Both the position numbers and the translations under genes were made by a program. The notes under the pieces were generated by a model, which was not told where the DNA came from, did no database searches, and saw only the letters and a program-made list of their open reading frames with translations. Below, one piece after another: positions 13,577-26,576 of a DNA stretch of 64,000 nucleotides. How positions within the stretch are numbered: the first letter of the stretch is position 1; each line of letters starts with the position of its first letter. This stretch comes from Dolomedes plantarius (Eukaryota > Arthropoda > Arachnida > Araneae > Dolomedidae), in the NCBI GenBank assembly GCA_907164885.2, contig OU015492.1, positions 194,359,224 through 194,423,223 of the forward strand. Direction: 5' to 3'.

Positions 13577-16500
13577 CCTTCCAGTTCCGGAACATCTATT
13601 ACTCTAAGAAGTATCGTCCCTGTAAAGAAAGGTATGCTGTTATGGAAATGTTCCACTAAGATGAAGAGATAATTTCACGAATCCCGGGAGAGCCTCTTTT
13701 AGTATTCGCCATTAGGGAAACTTTGACTAAATTTATGACTTCCGAACTTGTTCCTCGACATCTTTAACATTCTTGGAAACGCGTTGAGTTCGTTCTTTTT
13801 CATTTCCCATGCCTAGTCGTTTTGCGGTCTGACGAAGAACTGAGCTGTGGGACCGTGAAGAGGGAAGAGGCTTTTTATAAGCTCCGATTGTCCACGATAA
13901 TCATGCATACTTACGTTCGACTGTCACTAGGTGCTTGTTAACGCTCTGTTTGTTTCTCCCGGCAGACATTTAGACATCTTGCTTGTGCTCGTTTCGTGTT
14001 TCTTTTCCCGAGATGGGATTAAATTATTGACATCTATTTGTCATTTCTCCGAATCTGTTTGATAGGAATTAGTTACAGCTAGCAAGACGTACTCGAGACC
14101 TGTTGGGAAGATGTGCCAAGATTTGATTTGCTAATAACTCACTTCCGACTTACGCGAAGATTATTTTCTCGCGCCTGCCGATGTAAGTAGTAAGAATTAA
14201 AATAGCGATTCTTGGCTCTTTAACATCATACCGATGAGGCTTAACCTGCGAAATAGTGGTTGAAATTGTAGGGGATTGCTTTTCATCTATTACCTTGATA
14301 ACGATTGGATTTCTGTTTTAGGAAAATTATTTTTTGCTGTCATTGGCGAGTTTAAAAACATCCGAAACCTAAATATATCATTGAAGTAAGAATGCGGTGG
14401 GAAACCTATATCATTCGACTCTTGGTTACCACGCAAAACTATTTAGGACGCTGGAAATTAAGGAGGTGACCTATGTCTATTTCCTCCCTTGGATCCCAGA
14501 GTTTAGCAGAGTCAAATGCAAGGTTGATGTGGTACATACGTTTTGAAAGCTAGTTGGCGGGTTGGACAACTAGCTTTCAAATTGTCCTGAAATTAGACGG
14601 TTGTCTCACGAATTTTTGCACTTTTTACTCTGCCTCTTCCAAACATTAGGCTAACACTGATAAAAATTAAAGAATTTGATTACGGTTTTATATGTAATAC
14701 AACTCTCTTTCAGTCCTTAAATATTTTGTATGATGGTTTAAAAATATGACGATGTAACTGAAAGTGCTGTTGTAAAAGTCATAGGTTGATATTTATCACA
14801 TATCGTTCACCGGAACTTGCAATTTCTTTTATTGCTGTAATTGGTAAGCCTGCATTGTATTGTTTAGAATGAAACAAGGCGATGTTATCAATATGCTTAT
14901 TAAATAACTGTTATAACTCTATTTTGCTTTCTTTTGTTCTAAAAGGAGGAGATAAAGATTATCTAAATCTTCCTACTAGACTTTTTTTTTGGGGGGGGGG
15001 GGGCTGAAGGTATGTCTAGATTCCGTGGTATTAATCATAAAGCTACCGAAAATTTATAGGTGATGTTGTGCGCTGCCCAACTGTATTCCACAGTGATGTT
15101 TTCTGTGAAAGTCTTTTTGCGGACATGTGTTGTGTCCTTTGTATTAACGCGGTAAACTTGGAAAAATAACAAACATTTTTACTAATGTAGCTTTTGAAAT
15201 CTTAATACTTAAGATAAAAAGAAGCTCAACTTTAAACAGCATGTTAAGTTATTCTCACGTCTAAGCGATCCCGGTGTCATTATTTTCGCTGAAGAATTTG
15301 GAAGAAGAAGCTAAATGGATTTCTTGTTGAAAGCAGTTGTTAAAACCTTCTACCTCACATCCATTTAAATTATTTTTATAAAACTGAGTATCTGCGGAAT
15401 ATGAATCACCATTAAAACCCTCACTGACACTTTTCAGTCATCCTGAAATGTTATTACGGGTAATCGATTTTACCTACGCCAAGAATCGTCTGTTTCGGGT
15501 TTCTTTGTTTCTTTGCCTAAATTAAGTAAATCCAGTTGCCATTAGTTTCTCAAATTACTAGCCTGCAATCCCATTGTTCAAATCGCCCTTCATTTCTCGG
15601 CTGTTTTTCGAAACGCTGGCAACAACAATCCGCTTTAATTTAACGCCAAATATCCCGTGTTTGGATGCTTTCTTTTTCTTCCACTCAGCAAAATGCGATT
15701 AATTCATCGCAATTCAATTGTTTGCAGAAGGAGGAAATTTGGGACTTGCTATTGTCAAAAGCGAGTTTTAATTACTAAAAAAGTAGATTCCCGAGTGAAA
15801 GGATTGCAGTTACTCGGATTTTTCCGATTGTATTAGTGAAACTCATTATTGCATCGCTTTGCTTCGTACATTGTCTTGAGAAAGATCCGGTGACCTTTTA
15901 TTTAAATCGATTTTGCTTTCTTATTTGTACAATAAATCTTCAAATCTGCGATTGTTTTTGTTTGTTAAACATTGTTCGCTGCCTGTCATGTGGCAGATAT
16001 ATTAATGTTCCGAATTCTATTCGTTCTGCTAGCGTGAAAGCGGAGGAAATGTTTGGGCTACTTTTGTGTTCCTTTTTTTTCTTTTTAGCTCCTATAGAGT
16101 TCAGAAATATGTTTTAAATATGATTTAGGAGGTTTTTAGCGCAGGGATCTAATTTATTCATCCGTAAAATGCTCAAGTTAGTCGATATTAAAATGATGTA
16201 GTATGGTAATAGCATTACTACATTATACTGCATATATCGACTGTTCGATAAAAAGAGAAATATTAAATTTTAAAAGTTTAGTCGATAGGATAATCTATCT
16301 ATTCAATGTCAGCGCTATCGCTGAAATCTTTCTTTCTAAACATTATGTTGTCTAAAAATACTAAGGTAATTTTAAGTTGTCTCTATCTGATTTGATCTTT
16401 TCCATCTATTGAAAACTCACGTATGTAATTGCGTGAAGTATTGTGCATGCCTGCAATTATAAGAAGCTGTGTGTTCACGTGATTCAATATTTATGCCTGA

Positions 16501-16887
16501 AGACCGTAAAAATTGAGCCTTCATTGAAATTTTAACTGTAAAATTTTTTTAAATAGCCCTTGTCTTTCTTAGATCATATTTCTATATTATTATTCTAGGT
16601 GTTAATTATATTAAAAATGACATCGAGTAACATTTTGTTCTTCTGAATCTATTAGCTGAAAAACAGATGCCCTTCACCAAGTCAAAAGTTATCTTGGAAC
16701 CATTCAGTAATATGTCGGGAACTAAAAGACTACAATTAATTTTTTATGGCTTATAGAATCATTTTTTACTTCCAGCTGTCGAGATAAAACCTTAATGGAT
16801 TAATAATAGTGATTTTTTTTTTTTCCAACCTCATCAACTCGCATTTATCTCCCCGCAACTAACATTAGATACTTCTGTCCTGCGGTA

Positions 16888-16945
16888 GGCATTGGTGTTT
16901 GTAGCCATTCGGAATAAACTTTAAAATGTATGTCTCGACTTTTTT
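16888..16945 (+). mobile_element. SINE body fragment
   Basis: Contains TTTGTAGCCATTCGGAATAA followed by ACTTTAAAATGTATGTCTCG, clearly related to the central part of the SINE at 21899-22077. Both ends are missing. Confidence 0.6.
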
Positions 16946-18270
16946 TTTTTAACCCCTCCTCTCGTGTTACTAAAGATGGTCATTGTTGACTTAAAACCAC
17001 CAACCTTGAAACTGTTATATAAATTTGTTTGGGGATGCTAGTTATGTTGACTTGTGTGATGCCGTTATTTCACAATTCTGTAAAGGTGTAAATTTATAAA
17101 CTAAAAACCTAGAACTAGTCTTTAATTAGTCCAACAACTAAATTTCGCGTGAATTTCTTTCATACAACCTCCAGGAGACAGTGAATTAAAAAAAATTTGG
17201 TCTCCTAGAATGACATCAAGATTATGAAATTAGTGTGAAATGACTTGTGAGTTTTATTCTGGAAAGGAGAGATTCTATCCCTAGAAAATGACATGTTTAT
17301 CGTTTTGATAAATATCCTGTTACCTTAATTCTCTCCGTTGAATTAAATGACAAGGGCGACCTGTGTAATGTTGTATCCCACCATTCATTGACGTTTTCTT
17401 TTGCAAAAAAGGCAACAAAAAAACAACTTGTGTTACTACATTCCCCCCCCCCCCCCTGAATCTTTCCCCTGTTCTCGACGTAGCTATGCCAAGCATGTAA
17501 TGATTGACTCAACATTAGCCCAAAATCATGGTTATCACGGTACGATATCTCATTAAGATCAAAATTTGCTCTTGTGACTTCTGCAGTGCTTTACGTTTAA
17601 CACCAATCCAATTTCGCCAATCCTGTCTTGTTTCCTGTAAGCGGTTTACCTATTGTTATTAATGATAGAATATTTTTCTCCCCAAATTTCATCACTATTT
17701 TGTCGCTTGAATAATGAACCCCAAATATGACATTTGATGTTGATTACATCTATCTTTGTAAAGCGTCATTATTAATGATGGATGACGTTCCTCGTACAAA
17801 TGATTATAAATGCCCTGTAAATGCTCACGTGGAATGTGTGAAAAATTCCATTTCTTTTTGACAGTGATTTATGAGTGAAACTACAGTTTTTTGGGGAATT
17901 GTTTTTTTTCTCCTTTCAATTTTCTTCTATCTTAGAAGTTCAAGAAAGGTGACGATGTTTGTTTGGCGAGTGCCTAATCGTAGCGTTAGAAACACAATTT
18001 TGGTTGTGTTCCATTGCTCGGGAATTTGTTCTTATGTTAGGTCGGCAAAATGTAAGTTGATATCATTATTAAATGATAGGAATGCAAAAGATTTTACAGG
18101 CTGTGCGAGATTAATGTACGACTAGCAACCATTTATAATTATATTACATTGTCTCGTTTAACATCGGATTATTCTTTCTCAGGTAATTCCGTCTTAGGTA
18201 GAAGTTATTAGGTTATTAAGAATTAATCAGCTGTTTATTCCGTTTTAAATTATTTGCTAGGTTTCTTAAA

Positions 18271-19061
18271 CGGTAAAACCCGTTAATCCGGATCTCCGGA
18301 TAATCCGGATCATATTTGTAGACATTCATTTTATTTAATGTTCGCATTAGATAATTTTTAACTATGATAGCAAGAACATAACTACAAGTACGCCAAATAT
18401 TTGATTTCTAGTTTGATTCCATGTACATTTCCTGCGTAGATTGTACAAAAAATTATGGTATTTGTTCCAGCCTGATCATCTCCGGACTTTTTCTTCTTCG
18501 ATTATATTAACTCTTTTATTTTTAATCAAAAACTGTTCTCAATGTAATTCTACTAACAGCTGCTGTAGTGAATTGTAGCGCAAGATTTCTATAAATAGAT
18601 CACTTCCTATATAGCGCGCATGCGCATTGATTTTCAACATTTCGATTCCCGCGTTAAGTAAATTTTTGTCACTTCGAAAGGGTGCTTCTTACTAAGAGCA
18701 CATTCTATTTTCATTAAATGTTATTCTTAATATTAATTCTGTTGACTTAATTTCTTTTGTCGTTTGATTTAGAAACTTTTAACCACTGAACCTCATGTTG
18801 ACTACTTCCAGTATTAACATGCTTTTTGTTGAGTTTAAGAAAGCTTTACGAGACTTACCAATTCTTTGTTAAGAAATGATGTGAAAAGTTATTTTTATAT
18901 TTTTTAATGTCATGTGAACATTACTATGTAATTTTGTTAAAAAAATAGTTTTTTATCGTAATAAACGGTAAGTCGGCTTAGTTAAGGATTTCGTTTTGCT
19001 TATTACCCGGATTTTCGATTATCCGGATTGCCTATGGTCCCAGTTAAACGAGGCTTTACTG
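18271..19061. mobile_element. pogo/Tigger-like MITE (791 bp)
   Basis: Left end CGGTAAAACCCGTTAATCCG and right end CGAGGCTTTACTG are diverged inverted repeats; read inward, both sides carry ATCCGGATAATC-type motifs. The right flank is TA. Termini of the CAGTnnAACC kind are characteristic of Tc1/mariner-pogo elements. The first CAG is mutated to CGG on the left. Confidence 0.7.
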
Positions 19062-19259
19062 TACATGTTTGAACTTTGTCTATCTTAGGGGTGAGATTAA
19101 ACTGCTCAATACATCTCTTAAGAAACGGTCTAGTATTAAATTATTTTATATTGAGAAATACGATCGGGGAATTTGTGTCGTTTTACTGTTGAGCAATATG
19201 ATGCTGTTATTTTTGTCCCTGTGTACTTCAGATTTCTTTTATTAGATAAGAAAGAACAA

Positions 19260-19590
19260 CAGTCGAATCCCGTTATAGCGAACCCGGTATATAACAAACT
19301 CACGGACAAAACGAACGAAAATTTTGGTCCCGCTGTTTTCCTATTGTACGTAATTTAATTAGTATTGTCAGCTTAATGTAATCGATTTTAGTCGATTTGA
19401 TTCATTAATAATCATTTTTAATAGATTTTATCATTTTTTTAATACATCATTTTTTGAATACACCTTGCAGCTAATGAGCAACATTTTGTCAATTCTAGCA
19501 TTTTTCTTAACGGTTTGGATAAAGCTAACCACCGGATAAAGCGAACAAAATCTTTGGTCCCTTGAAATTCGTTATAACGGGGTTCGACTG
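19260..19590. mobile_element. pogo/Tigger-like MITE (331 bp)
   Basis: Starts CAGTCGAATCCCGTTATAGC and ends GTTATAACGGGGTTCGACTG, inverted with few mismatches. The right flank is TA; the left TA appears mutated to AA. Inner ATTTTGGTCCC / AAATCTTTGGTCCC segments are conserved on each side. Confidence 0.85.
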
Positions 19591-20274
19591 TAATGAGTGT
19601 AGTAACAATTACTAAATAAAATTGCATGCATTAGAAAAATTCTTCGTTTATTCACAATTGGGAACAAATTTTCATTCTTTTCAAAAGATTGTAGCTTTTT
19701 TTGCTCATAAATTTTGCGATAATTATTAGTTTTTTTTAAATTCACACTGCGTGTAATGGTTAGTTATAACTGAAAGAATTGTAACAAATATAAGAGTAAC
19801 AAACTGCCCATTCTCAGAATTGTGCATTTAAGTCAGACATGCCCGTAACGACCAGAAAGAGCCGATTTTGTTTTCCGTCGCTAGTAATTATCAAATAGTC
19901 CTTTTCATTCTAGATTGAAAAAAAAAAATGCACCCCCCCCCCTCCCCTAAATTTTCAGTGCAAATAATGTTTTGTTTCCGTTCATTACAGCTTCTTAAAT
20001 GTAAATTTCTAAAAGAAACTCTTAGCAATTCTCTTCCAAAACTTATTGTATACATTTACCGCGGTCCCCCCCCCCCCCCCCTTTACAATGAGGAAAAATC
20101 CCGACAAAAGTGAAAACTTTAAGCCGATATAAAAGCTTACAAAGACTGCATTCAACAAAAAGATTCTTTTGAAAATAAAATCTGATTTTATACCCAGTTT
20201 TGGCACCAATAAGAGAACATAAGTGTGGTGTCACTAAATAAATGATTCTTCAGTCGGTCTTTAATATTCTTGTG

Positions 20275-20425
20275 GAATTCAATGAAGAGCGGTTTGCCAC
20301 TGAAAGCTCACGATCTTGTTTGGCGACACAAAGAGCACACGCTTAATTAGCCAAATTATTTAATGTGCTAATCTGGTGGAAAATGGAGTAGCATAAAGTC
20401 ACCCTGCGTTTAATTTAGATCCAGA
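20275..20425. promoter_or_regulatory. Candidate regulatory block
   Basis: GC-balanced segment with ACGCTTAATTAGCCAAATTA and TTTAATGTGCTAATCTGGTG, unlike the AT-rich surroundings. Function inferred only from composition and TAATTA sites. Confidence 0.3.
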
Positions 20426-21898
20426 AGTTGAACTGGTTTTTTTTTCCTCTATAAGTAGTAAATAACATAAACCCATCATCTCTGGCCATTTATCTTTCCG
20501 AATTTTTCTTTTGGCTGCGTATTTAGGGTTTGTCTTTTGGTGCAATTCCGTTATATTTTGGAGTAGAAAAAAAATAGGGCATTCCCTCCCTGTTTTATGT
20601 TCTGTGTCAAGGAAATGTGATTGTCATCCACTAAGTGGGGAGATTTTTGAGAAATCAAAATTTATGCTGTTTTTAACTAGATGGATGTTTTTGTGACCTC
20701 AAACCTAGCACGATCTTGGGTGTGTTGTGTGCTTACATTGAAGATTATTTCATAGCAGCACATTTTGTCCTTGAAATCTTCTTCCCCAGTAAGTTATAGA
20801 GGGAATCAAACTAAATTTCTGCTCTGCAAAAGGATTAATAGGTACTTTATGTGTTGTAGTGCACTGAATTTTATCACCACTTGGCACAGAACGATTTCTA
20901 CCGCCGTTCCATGTAAACCGTTATTTTCATCAAATATAAAGTTTCATACGTTGTTTCCTGTCCATGGCTTTGAATAGATATGCACCTAAACTGGGGTAAT
21001 GCATTCCGAAGAAAATTTACCTGAAAGAATTCTTTCCCATTTAAAAAAAGTTGCTTCGCTTGTATGTTGCTCAAATGCAATGGATCTTTTCGCGTGAGCG
21101 AAGTTTTCTGATACTTTCGTGAAGCTATCATTAATATTTTCAATTTTTATTTATTTATTAAATTTTGCTAGGGGTGCATTAATACGAATATACTTATGAA
21201 TTTTATATACATGTACAAAATTATGAAGGCGCCCATTCTTTTAAATAGATATGTATGCATAGATGCTTGTGAATATATTTAAAGATCGCACACTAATTAT
21301 GGACATGCGCTAATATTTTTGAAAATTTTTGACTGTTGTATACTTGTGCTAGGATCAGTAAAAAATAAAAAAACTGAACGTCATGTATCTAAACGTGCGA
21401 CATTTTCAAAACATTTTTTTCCGTGCCTAATAAGGCATCATGCTGTTTCGTGTTGAGGAATGAGAAACCCTAATGATATGTAATTTTTCGTTTTGTAATT
21501 TACGTCTTCCCTTTCCTTGTGTGTGTGTGAATACCAATCTGTATTGTAGGCACAATGTTACTCTTGAGCGTCTTGTTTGAGATTAAGTGTTGGTTATTAG
21601 CAAATAAATATTTGGTATGTTTTCTTTCGTAAAATTTACATTGCTAAATCAAGAATGTGTATTTACTATAAAAAGTTATTAGAAGTGTGATTAATGATTA
21701 CTATTCATGTAACAATACATCATGATTTATTTCTTTTAAGATATATCTTGCTGGTAAAGGGGGAGGGGTGTCACTGCATGGACTTTTATATTCTCTTTTA
21801 CTTTGTATTGAAGTCGTTCCATCCCAGATAGGCCAACAAAAATAAAAAAGGTGTGTAACCTTCCATGGTTTCGGTTCAAACGTCTACCTAGTGCTGCA

Positions 21899-22077
21899 AC
21901 GCCAGGTTGATGGCCGAATGGCTAGGGCGCTGGCATTCGGTTCAGGTCCTGTAGGTTCGAGTCCCACTGTTTGCATGGATGTTTGTAGCCGTTCGGAATC
22001 GACTTTAAACTGTAGATCCCGGTCTAATTACCCCTCGTGTAGCAAAAAGTTGACTGTAGCGCTCCAAACCAAACCAA
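21899..22077 (+). mobile_element. tRNA-derived SINE with (CCAAA)n tail and 13-bp target duplication
   Basis: The tRNA-like head resembles a type II (Leu/Ser-like) tRNA: A-box TGGCCGAATGGC near 21911-21922 and B-box GGTTCGAGTCC at 21954-21964. The body ends in a short CCAAA repeat. ACCTAGTGCTGCA flanks it exactly at 21886-21898 and 22078-22090. Fragments of the same body occur at 11091-11149 and 16888-16945. Confidence 0.9.
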
Positions 22078-22249
22078 ACCTAGTGCTGCAGATCGAAAAG
22101 AAATTGCCGAAAATGGGCGTGTCCAATTAACCAAATTAAAAGCTACTGTATCATTAAGATTTTCGCGTAATTAAAGTCCTTACTAACAATCCGATCGAAA
22201 CAATTTGAGCATTTTAATTCGTACTTCCATTTTATTTCCCATCGTCCCC

Positions 22250-22620
22250 CCCCCCTCTTCCGGGCGGAGGGTGGGAGTCATAACCTACTTAGGGCGCACA
22301 AAGTCCGCAGTCAATAGGGCGCGGGGCTCATTTGCGGCGCCCCTAATAACCCTCATTAAATAATGTGTGCTCTTCTCCCCTCTCTTCCATTAAGGAGCGT
22401 TTTTAAAAATTTCCTCTCGCACAATGGGGGCCCAAGGAGTTGTTAATTACGCCCGATATTAAAACGGCGGCCCATTAAATTACGCGGGACATTAATTAGC
22501 CGCGGTCGCTTCCCCCCCTCAACCCCTTACCCCCCGCGATCAATGGCTGCGGAAACAAGGTGCTTGCGGTTTCACGAGCACCACTCGACGCCTCATTGGG
22601 CCGGATTTTAAAGTCATTAT
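22250..22620. promoter_or_regulatory. Candidate regulatory block, GC-rich with TAAT motifs
   Basis: A sharp rise in GC in AT-rich surroundings. Contains ATTAAATTACGCGGGACATT directly followed by AATTAGCCGCGG, and CATTAAATAATGTGT; TAAT/ATTA cores are homeodomain-type sites. No open frame or repeat signature. It lies 4 kb upstream of the first Groucho exon found, so it could be an intronic enhancer or near a promoter. Inferred from composition only. Confidence 0.4.
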
Positions 22621-23164
22621 TTTGCAGCTTTCAAGAACTAGGGGGTGGGGGTGGGGGGTAGATATGTGTTAATCGTGTGGCAAAATGGTAACTTGTGTTT
22701 TTATAGTGTTTTTTTAATACGTTCTTTATGTGTGCTTGTTTTTGTTTGTTTGTGTATTTAGGGTTGGCATGATTGCTTTGCCCCTCGTGTGTAAAGAGGT
22801 ATGAAGTGAATGCAGCGTATCGGAAAATTTCACTTGGTGCATTTTCCCTTATCCCCTTGAATGTTATAGAATTTTAGGCTTATTCGTGGGCCTGACGATA
22901 AAGGGAGAAAATTAAAAGTGAGGAATATTATATTCAAGGTTGCGTTGCATCTCTCTCTAAAGAGAAGGGTTAAGAACCTGTTTTGAATTTCATTGAACTT
23001 TAAATTATCTGGTAGGAGTTTTCCGGTTGCTCCTCTGTTGAGAATCTTGACTTTCACTTTGTTTTACCCAGTAAATTGTTTTTTGCTTTTTTGGTTCTGA
23101 GACTTGACGAGAACTGCTGTTGAAATAACTGAAAAAATAATGTAAACAAATAATTATTTGAAGC

Positions 23165-23374
23165 CCGGTATAAAGGGCTTAAGTCAAAGACAGTGATTTA
23201 AATTTACCAAGTTATTGGATTTTATACCAATCGCAGAACTAAAATTTCTTTTGTACAATGAATGAGTCTTTTGTATACAAAGTTGTTAGACTTAAGCCTT
23301 AAGAGATTTTTTTTTGTTTTTATCAATACTAACAAATATCTAAAAATCATTGACTTAAGCCCTTTATACCGGAC
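23165..23374. mobile_element. Inverted-repeat MITE with CCGGTATAAAGGG ends
   Basis: Left CCGGTATAAAGGGCTTAAGT and right ACTTAAGCCCTTTATACCGG are perfect inverted repeats and extend inward (AGTGATTT / AAATCA). A degenerate relative of its right half appears at about 23540-23602 and again at 23855-23912. That relative is split by (TA)n and the pogo-like MITE. No clear target duplication was found. Confidence 0.8.
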
Positions 23375-23599
23375 ATCATAGATGTTATCTCATATGCATA
23401 CATATATATACACACATACATGTTTGTGTGTTTGTTTGTGATACATGGCAGGCAAACTCTCCATTCATTAATAAACACAATTTGCAATGCTAGGCGGAAT
23501 GCTGATATTTATGCAGAAGTATAATTTCGACTTGTCTTTTTTTACAAAGAAATGAAATTTTATGTACAAAATTGTTAGACTTAAGCCTTTTATACCAGT

Positions 23600-23602
<3 letters not shown>

Positions 23603-23663
<61 letters not shown>
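23603..23663. repeat. (TA)n microsatellite
   Basis: About 30 TA units followed by (CA)n, abutting the 173-bp pogo-like MITE. Confidence 0.98.
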
Positions 23664-23673
<10 letters not shown>

Positions 23674-23675
<2 letters not shown>

Positions 23676-23846
23676 GTGGAATCTCGATCTATCGTTTTTC
23701 AAGGGACCGATTGAAATGAACGATAAATGAGGGAAAACGATAGATGCGGAAACATAACAAAGCAATATGATCATTGGGACTGGATAAAATGAACGGTACA
23801 TGCGGAAAAACGATGAATCCGAAAACGATCGATCGAGATTCCACTG
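23674..23846. mobile_element. pogo/Tigger-like MITE (173 bp) in a microsatellite
   Basis: Starts CAGTGGAATCTCGATCTATC and ends GATCGATCGAGATTCCACTG as inverted repeats. It sits at the edge of a (TA)n(CA)n tract and is followed by TATATA, consistent with TA-targeted insertion. Confidence 0.85.
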
Positions 23847-24848
23847 TATATATTAAATCAATACTAACAAATATCTAAAATCACTGTTTTTGACCTGAGT
23901 TCTTTATACTGGTCTTCAAAGAATTTTAATAATCGTTGTAAGCATGAATTTATTTCTTTCAAAAGAAATTGATTTGTTCATTAAGCTAACTTTATTTGGG
24001 TGTCTTAAAACTTTTTGAACTACGTCACCGCACCAACACAACGTCTATGTCGAACAAGAACGTGTCGGCTTTTTTTTCTCTTTTTTTTTTATTATTTTAT
24101 AAAGGAAACGTTAATTATGATTCTATGCAGGAAATTGTGATTTTTTTAATTGTAATTCGTGATATACAACGGAGACTGAAATTTATTGTCACGCGAAGCA
24201 AATCTAAGTCAACGTTGATAAACAAAACTCAGTTTTTGTATACTATGTTTAAGAATTTATTTAAATATATTTCCCTTTTTTATGTTAAATTATTTTAAGA
24301 ACAAAGTTATACCAGTGTATTACATTTTTGTGCATTTATCATGATTATGTAGTGGAGGAAAGGGAATATTGCCTAATCCATTCATAAATGCTTATTATTG
24401 GATGTATGTTTTTTTCTAGAAAATACTAACGAACAAGCTAGTTCTTTGTGAACCAGTTATAAGAAGTAAATAAAAAGGGGCAAAGGGTTTTCAAATATGT
24501 ATTTCCGTCCCTTCTCCATAGAGCATGTTCGTAGAGCGGTTAGTTTTTTTGAACCTGAATAGCATATACTTGCACATAGTGTTTTGAACTGAATTTCCCA
24601 TTTGATCATTTGTGAGGTTGATCTGCATCGTGGAACGATTATTTAGTAACTGCAATATTGGTCCGGGATGTCGAAAGGTAGGATTCAATATCTGCCGGGC
24701 ATATTTCTTTAGTAATGAGAGAAGTATGAGTGAATAGCTGTGACCAATGGGATGTTATAGCCTCTTGTGGACCGTAACTCATGTATCGTTCTGTCGTATC
24801 GTTCCTCTGCTGTCTGCTTTTAATGTCGTTCCCCACTTTGTTGATGTA

Positions 24849-24900
24849 TTTCTCAAAACTTTTCAACTGCTCAAACTTTTCTCAAAGTTTTTCAACTGCT
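24849..24900. repeat. Short tandem duplication (~29-bp period)
   Basis: TTTCTCAAAACTTTTCAACT at 24849 and TTTCTCAAAGTTTTTCAACT at 24878 are near-identical and separated by a 29-bp period. Confidence 0.85.
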
Positions 24901-25692
24901 ACTGTTTAACGCAAGATCTTCCTAATTTTCAAATATACCTATTTCTACCGATTCGTAAAAACTAGTCATTTCGACTGGTTTGGTCGTTCTAATGTTTAGG
25001 ATACTTGATGGTATTGCCTGTCGGATGGATGTCATATTAATTCACCACATCAAATCAGGCAAAAATCAAAGGTAAAAAAAATGAACAATTAATAATTAAC
25101 GGTTAATCTATATTCCGCGTGGGTTTGGGAGTAAAACATCGTACAATTACAGTGTTCGCCCACGATGCTACATAAATGATAACGTGTAAATTAAAAAAAA
25201 AAGCGGGGCATATTTTATATAATTTAATGAAAGAGGGGGGAAAAGAAGTGAGAGGTAGATCTGTAAGTTTTAAGAATCGCGTGTAAACGACTTTTCTCTG
25301 ACATACTTTTAAATAAAATAAAATTTTATGTATTCAAAACTCTAATCCTCAAAAGTAAAAGGAAAATTATAAATTATTAATTATTATGTTTTTGAATTTG
25401 AGGACTAGTTCATAGTAATTGTTTCGTGTAGTTTAGAGCATGGAGCTTTAGCAAAGCTTCCGCAAGAATTCAGTAATGGTTAGCATTGAGAGCAAAAACC
25501 CAAAAACGCTTCGCGGCTTAGCTTTTATGAAAAAAAAAAAAAATTGTCGCTACTAGTCAGTATTTAGGACTCTTATTGTAGTATATTAAGGCAGCTTGAT
25601 TAGAAAGGATTTTCAGTTCAGCTGATTAAGAATTATATGAAATGCCTATGTTCCTGTTGAGCTGTAACTCTTGTGGAATCGTTGTTTTTTAA

Positions 25693-26326
25693 GGCGGTCA
25701 AAAACACTTTAATTTTTTTATTTATTGAGTAAAAATTTTGAATTTTTGTGATGGTTAACCATATAACTTGTAAACAAAATCATATCATAAAACTTCTAAA
25801 CTTTTTAAAAGTTTAAATTTTTTTTTAAGTGGGATAAATTAAAATTGTTATAACTTTAAATATTTGCCGAATTTCAAAATTTTTTCATTTAATTAAACAA
25901 ATGTTTTAATTCTGATTCAGGGTTTTTATAATAATTTTTTAAAAAATTAAAAATATTTAGAGTAAAAACTGATGTAACTTATTTTTAAAAAATCATATTT
26001 TCAAAAGTAAATATTTTTTTTAAATTTTCTGAATCAAAATTAAATTGAAAAAGACATATACCAAGTTTGAACTATTTATCTTTAACTGTTCTTGACTTAT
26101 AACAATTTAAAAACGAGAAATGGTTGACAAAAAACCCATCATGCGGAAAAACGCATTTACAGGTTTAAACACAGATTTGGTACTATTGGAATGTTGCGAA
26201 ACAGAAAATTAATATCTCCTGTTGTAATTAAGATAAAAACATGAATTAAACGTCATTTTAAGCGGAAAAGAACACATTTTTTAATGTAATAATTTTTTTT
26301 CGAAAAATTGAATATTCCTGGCCTCC
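25693..26326. mobile_element. Possible TTAA-inserted AT-rich element
   Basis: TTAA at 25689-25692 followed by GGCGGTCAAAAA, and GGCCTCC followed by TTAA at 26327-26330, make a weak inverted pair. The interior is extremely AT-rich and resembles the centre of 40235-40974. It ends only 150 bp before the first Groucho exon found. Moderate to low confidence because the repeats are short and imperfect. Confidence 0.45.
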
Positions 26327-26475
26327 TTAAAAAGTTATTTCTCCGTGGAATTGTCTATCGAAAACCTCATCTGTGCAGGTAGACATTTGTTTACCTTTTT
26401 TTCTTTCTTGGTAAAAATTTATTTGTAATGAATGCTTTTGTTTTGTTTTTAATGTATTAACATTTTATTTTACAG

Positions 26476-26576
26476 GGCCCCCCACCTCAGCCAGGCCAGC
26501 CGTTCAAATTCACGGTGGCCGAGTCCTGTGATAGGATAAAAGAAGAATTTTCCTTCCTACAAGCCCAGTATCACAA
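26476..26576 (+). CDS. gro: Groucho/TLE co-repressor, N-terminal Q-domain exon
   Basis: Internal coding exon of 101 bp. It is preceded by a pyrimidine-rich tract ending in TTTTACAG and followed by GTAAGG. In phase 0 it gives 33 residues plus two bases of the next codon. It contains [16 protein letters not shown] followed by FLQAQYH, the start of the Groucho/TLE Q domain. In this family the Q domain forms coiled-coil tetramers in the nucleus, bridging DNA-bound repressors (Hairy/Hes, Tcf, Runt and others) to histone deacetylases. The residues before FKF are proline/glutamine-rich (GPPPQPGQP), as expected between the very short first exon and the Q domain. The last codon is split (AA|T = Asn across the intron). 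The exon ends at the same place, after YH, that I recall for vertebrate TLE genes. Vertebrate TLE1-4 and fly gro are all possible comparators; one co-orthologue is assumed. The first exon was not found. Confidence 0.96.

Noticed and set aside
21899..21970. Possible genuine tRNA-Leu/Ser gene
   Set aside because: A- and B-boxes are present, but the segment is part of a SINE with its own target duplication and tail, and a full cloverleaf is not evident.
1..26475. First Groucho coding exon (short, starting MYP...)
   Set aside because: ATGTAYCC-type starts followed by a usable donor were looked for, and none was convincing. It is too short to call without transcript data.
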